A stretch of 64,000 nucleotides of DNA from Daphnia pulex (lineage: Eukaryota; Arthropoda; Branchiopoda; Diplostraca; Daphniidae). The notes below the pieces were generated by a model, which worked only from the letters and a program-made list of their open reading frames with translations, was not told the DNA's origin and searched no databases. Shown here piece after piece: positions 63,401-64,000 of this stretch. The translations under genes were made by a program, and so were the position numbers. The first letter of the stretch is position 1; each line of letters opens with the position of its first letter. Location of the stretch: contig NC_060027.1 of assembly GCF_021134715.1 (NCBI RefSeq), forward strand, positions 1,736,001 through 1,800,000. Reading direction: 5' to 3'.

Positions 63401-64000
63401 ATTGCGGTTCTCTTTTTCCATTTCCCGATGGAATGGATTTTCTCTATCCACCCGCCGCCCGTCGTGACATGCAACTTCCGGTCAATCACAGCTGGTGGGG
63501 GTGGGATCCAATCCCGAAAAACTCTTAATGCAAACGCGCATCCCCCCCTTCTTCAGTGTCTGATTGCAAACGTCCATCTGCTCGATTCGCTTCGACTCAA
63601 CTCAACTCAGACGGGCGCATATTTGGATACGTTCAAGCGACTGACCCAATAAGATGAAGGCGAGGCGCAGTAGGGCGAATCCAGGCGAAGACGACCATCG
63701 ATTCATTGTTTTATTAAAAATTCAAATTTTTCAAATTTCTTCCAAATCAATCAGCAAACAAATTAAATTTTGTTTTTTTTCCAACTTTCAAAAAATGAAC
63801 GGCACATCCATCGCGTCACTTTTTGAGATTTTTCACCCAGAAATTTAGAAAAACACTTTGGCTTCACTCGCACAAAAAGAAGACACGGGTTAAAGAAGCG
63901 ACCGGTTTCAACTGCGTCACGTTGACGACTGACTGTGTGTGGACGGACGTAAGTGGAAGCAGACACTAACGCGGCGCCGTGAAACGGTAGAGCGGCAAAC
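60441..64000. other. Simple-sequence-rich region, probably dpr 5' intron or flank
   Basis: No supported exon. One alternative 5' exon is 63305-63212 on the - strand (ATG, open, ending CCAG/GTAAAT), which would join the exon at 56269 in phase but shows no signal peptide. A TCAGTCGTC initiator-like motif on the - strand near 63935 could mark a start site. Contains (TG)n at 61741-61759. Confidence 0.3.
62178..62199. repeat. Poly-G tract
   Basis: 22 consecutive G on the + strand. It could form a quadruplex and is likely length-variable. Confidence 0.85.

Noticed and set aside
1-64000. CRISPR arrays, operons, phage or bacterial gene clusters
   Set aside because: Spliced eukaryotic genes throughout; apart from the HisRS fragment nothing prokaryotic was seen.

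Overview
The window looks like nuclear DNA of a crustacean, most probably a cladoceran of the Daphnia type. Genes are split by many 60-80 base GT-AG introns, intergenic distances are short, and the families present are those expanded in water fleas: C1q/fibrinogen-like secreted proteins, IRE1-like kinases with ankyrin repeats, and DUF4470-MYND proteins. The species call is inference from gene content. The exon models are my own splice reading. For every complete model the exon lengths sum to a multiple of three, apart from one gene with a clear one-base insertion.

1-15 kb holds two interleaved families. Two tandem + strand genes and one - strand gene encode secreted proteins with a contactin-associated/fibrinogen-like region and a C-terminal C1q domain. 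The first has an in-frame stop in its C1q domain. Two near-identical - strand genes encode leucine-rich-repeat, mucin-stalk, single-pass membrane proteins. The copy at 6.8-9.0 kb has a frameshift and the copy at 12.4-14.8 kb is intact. The content suggests surface or secreted recognition proteins.

15.7-24 kb carries two - strand genes, each with two kinase domains in tandem. The larger (18.5-23.7 kb) reads as pseudokinase, kinase, a weak KEN-like segment and about 17 ankyrin repeats. This is a shuffled form of the RNase L/IRE1 parts list and is the best candidate here for an undescribed system. 24.1-24.3 kb is a broken fragment of the DUF4470 family, and 24.7-25.6 kb is a small secreted CUB-like protein.

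26.5-34.4 kb has two tandem DUF4470-MYND genes that differ by one intron. 34.4-44 kb is gene-poor. It holds tandem repeats, a perfect 106-base-arm palindrome, nested inverted repeats, a bacterial-type histidyl-tRNA synthetase fragment, and a frameshifted cyclin G copy.

44.8-48.1 kb has a divergent pair: LRRC28 (-) and an SLC37-family transporter (+). From 49.4 kb to the right edge lies a long-intron - strand gene for a dpr-type two-Ig neuronal surface protein, with an unusual Ser/Pro-rich insertion in its first Ig domain. Its 5' end is unresolved, and the rest of that region is simple-sequence-rich intron.
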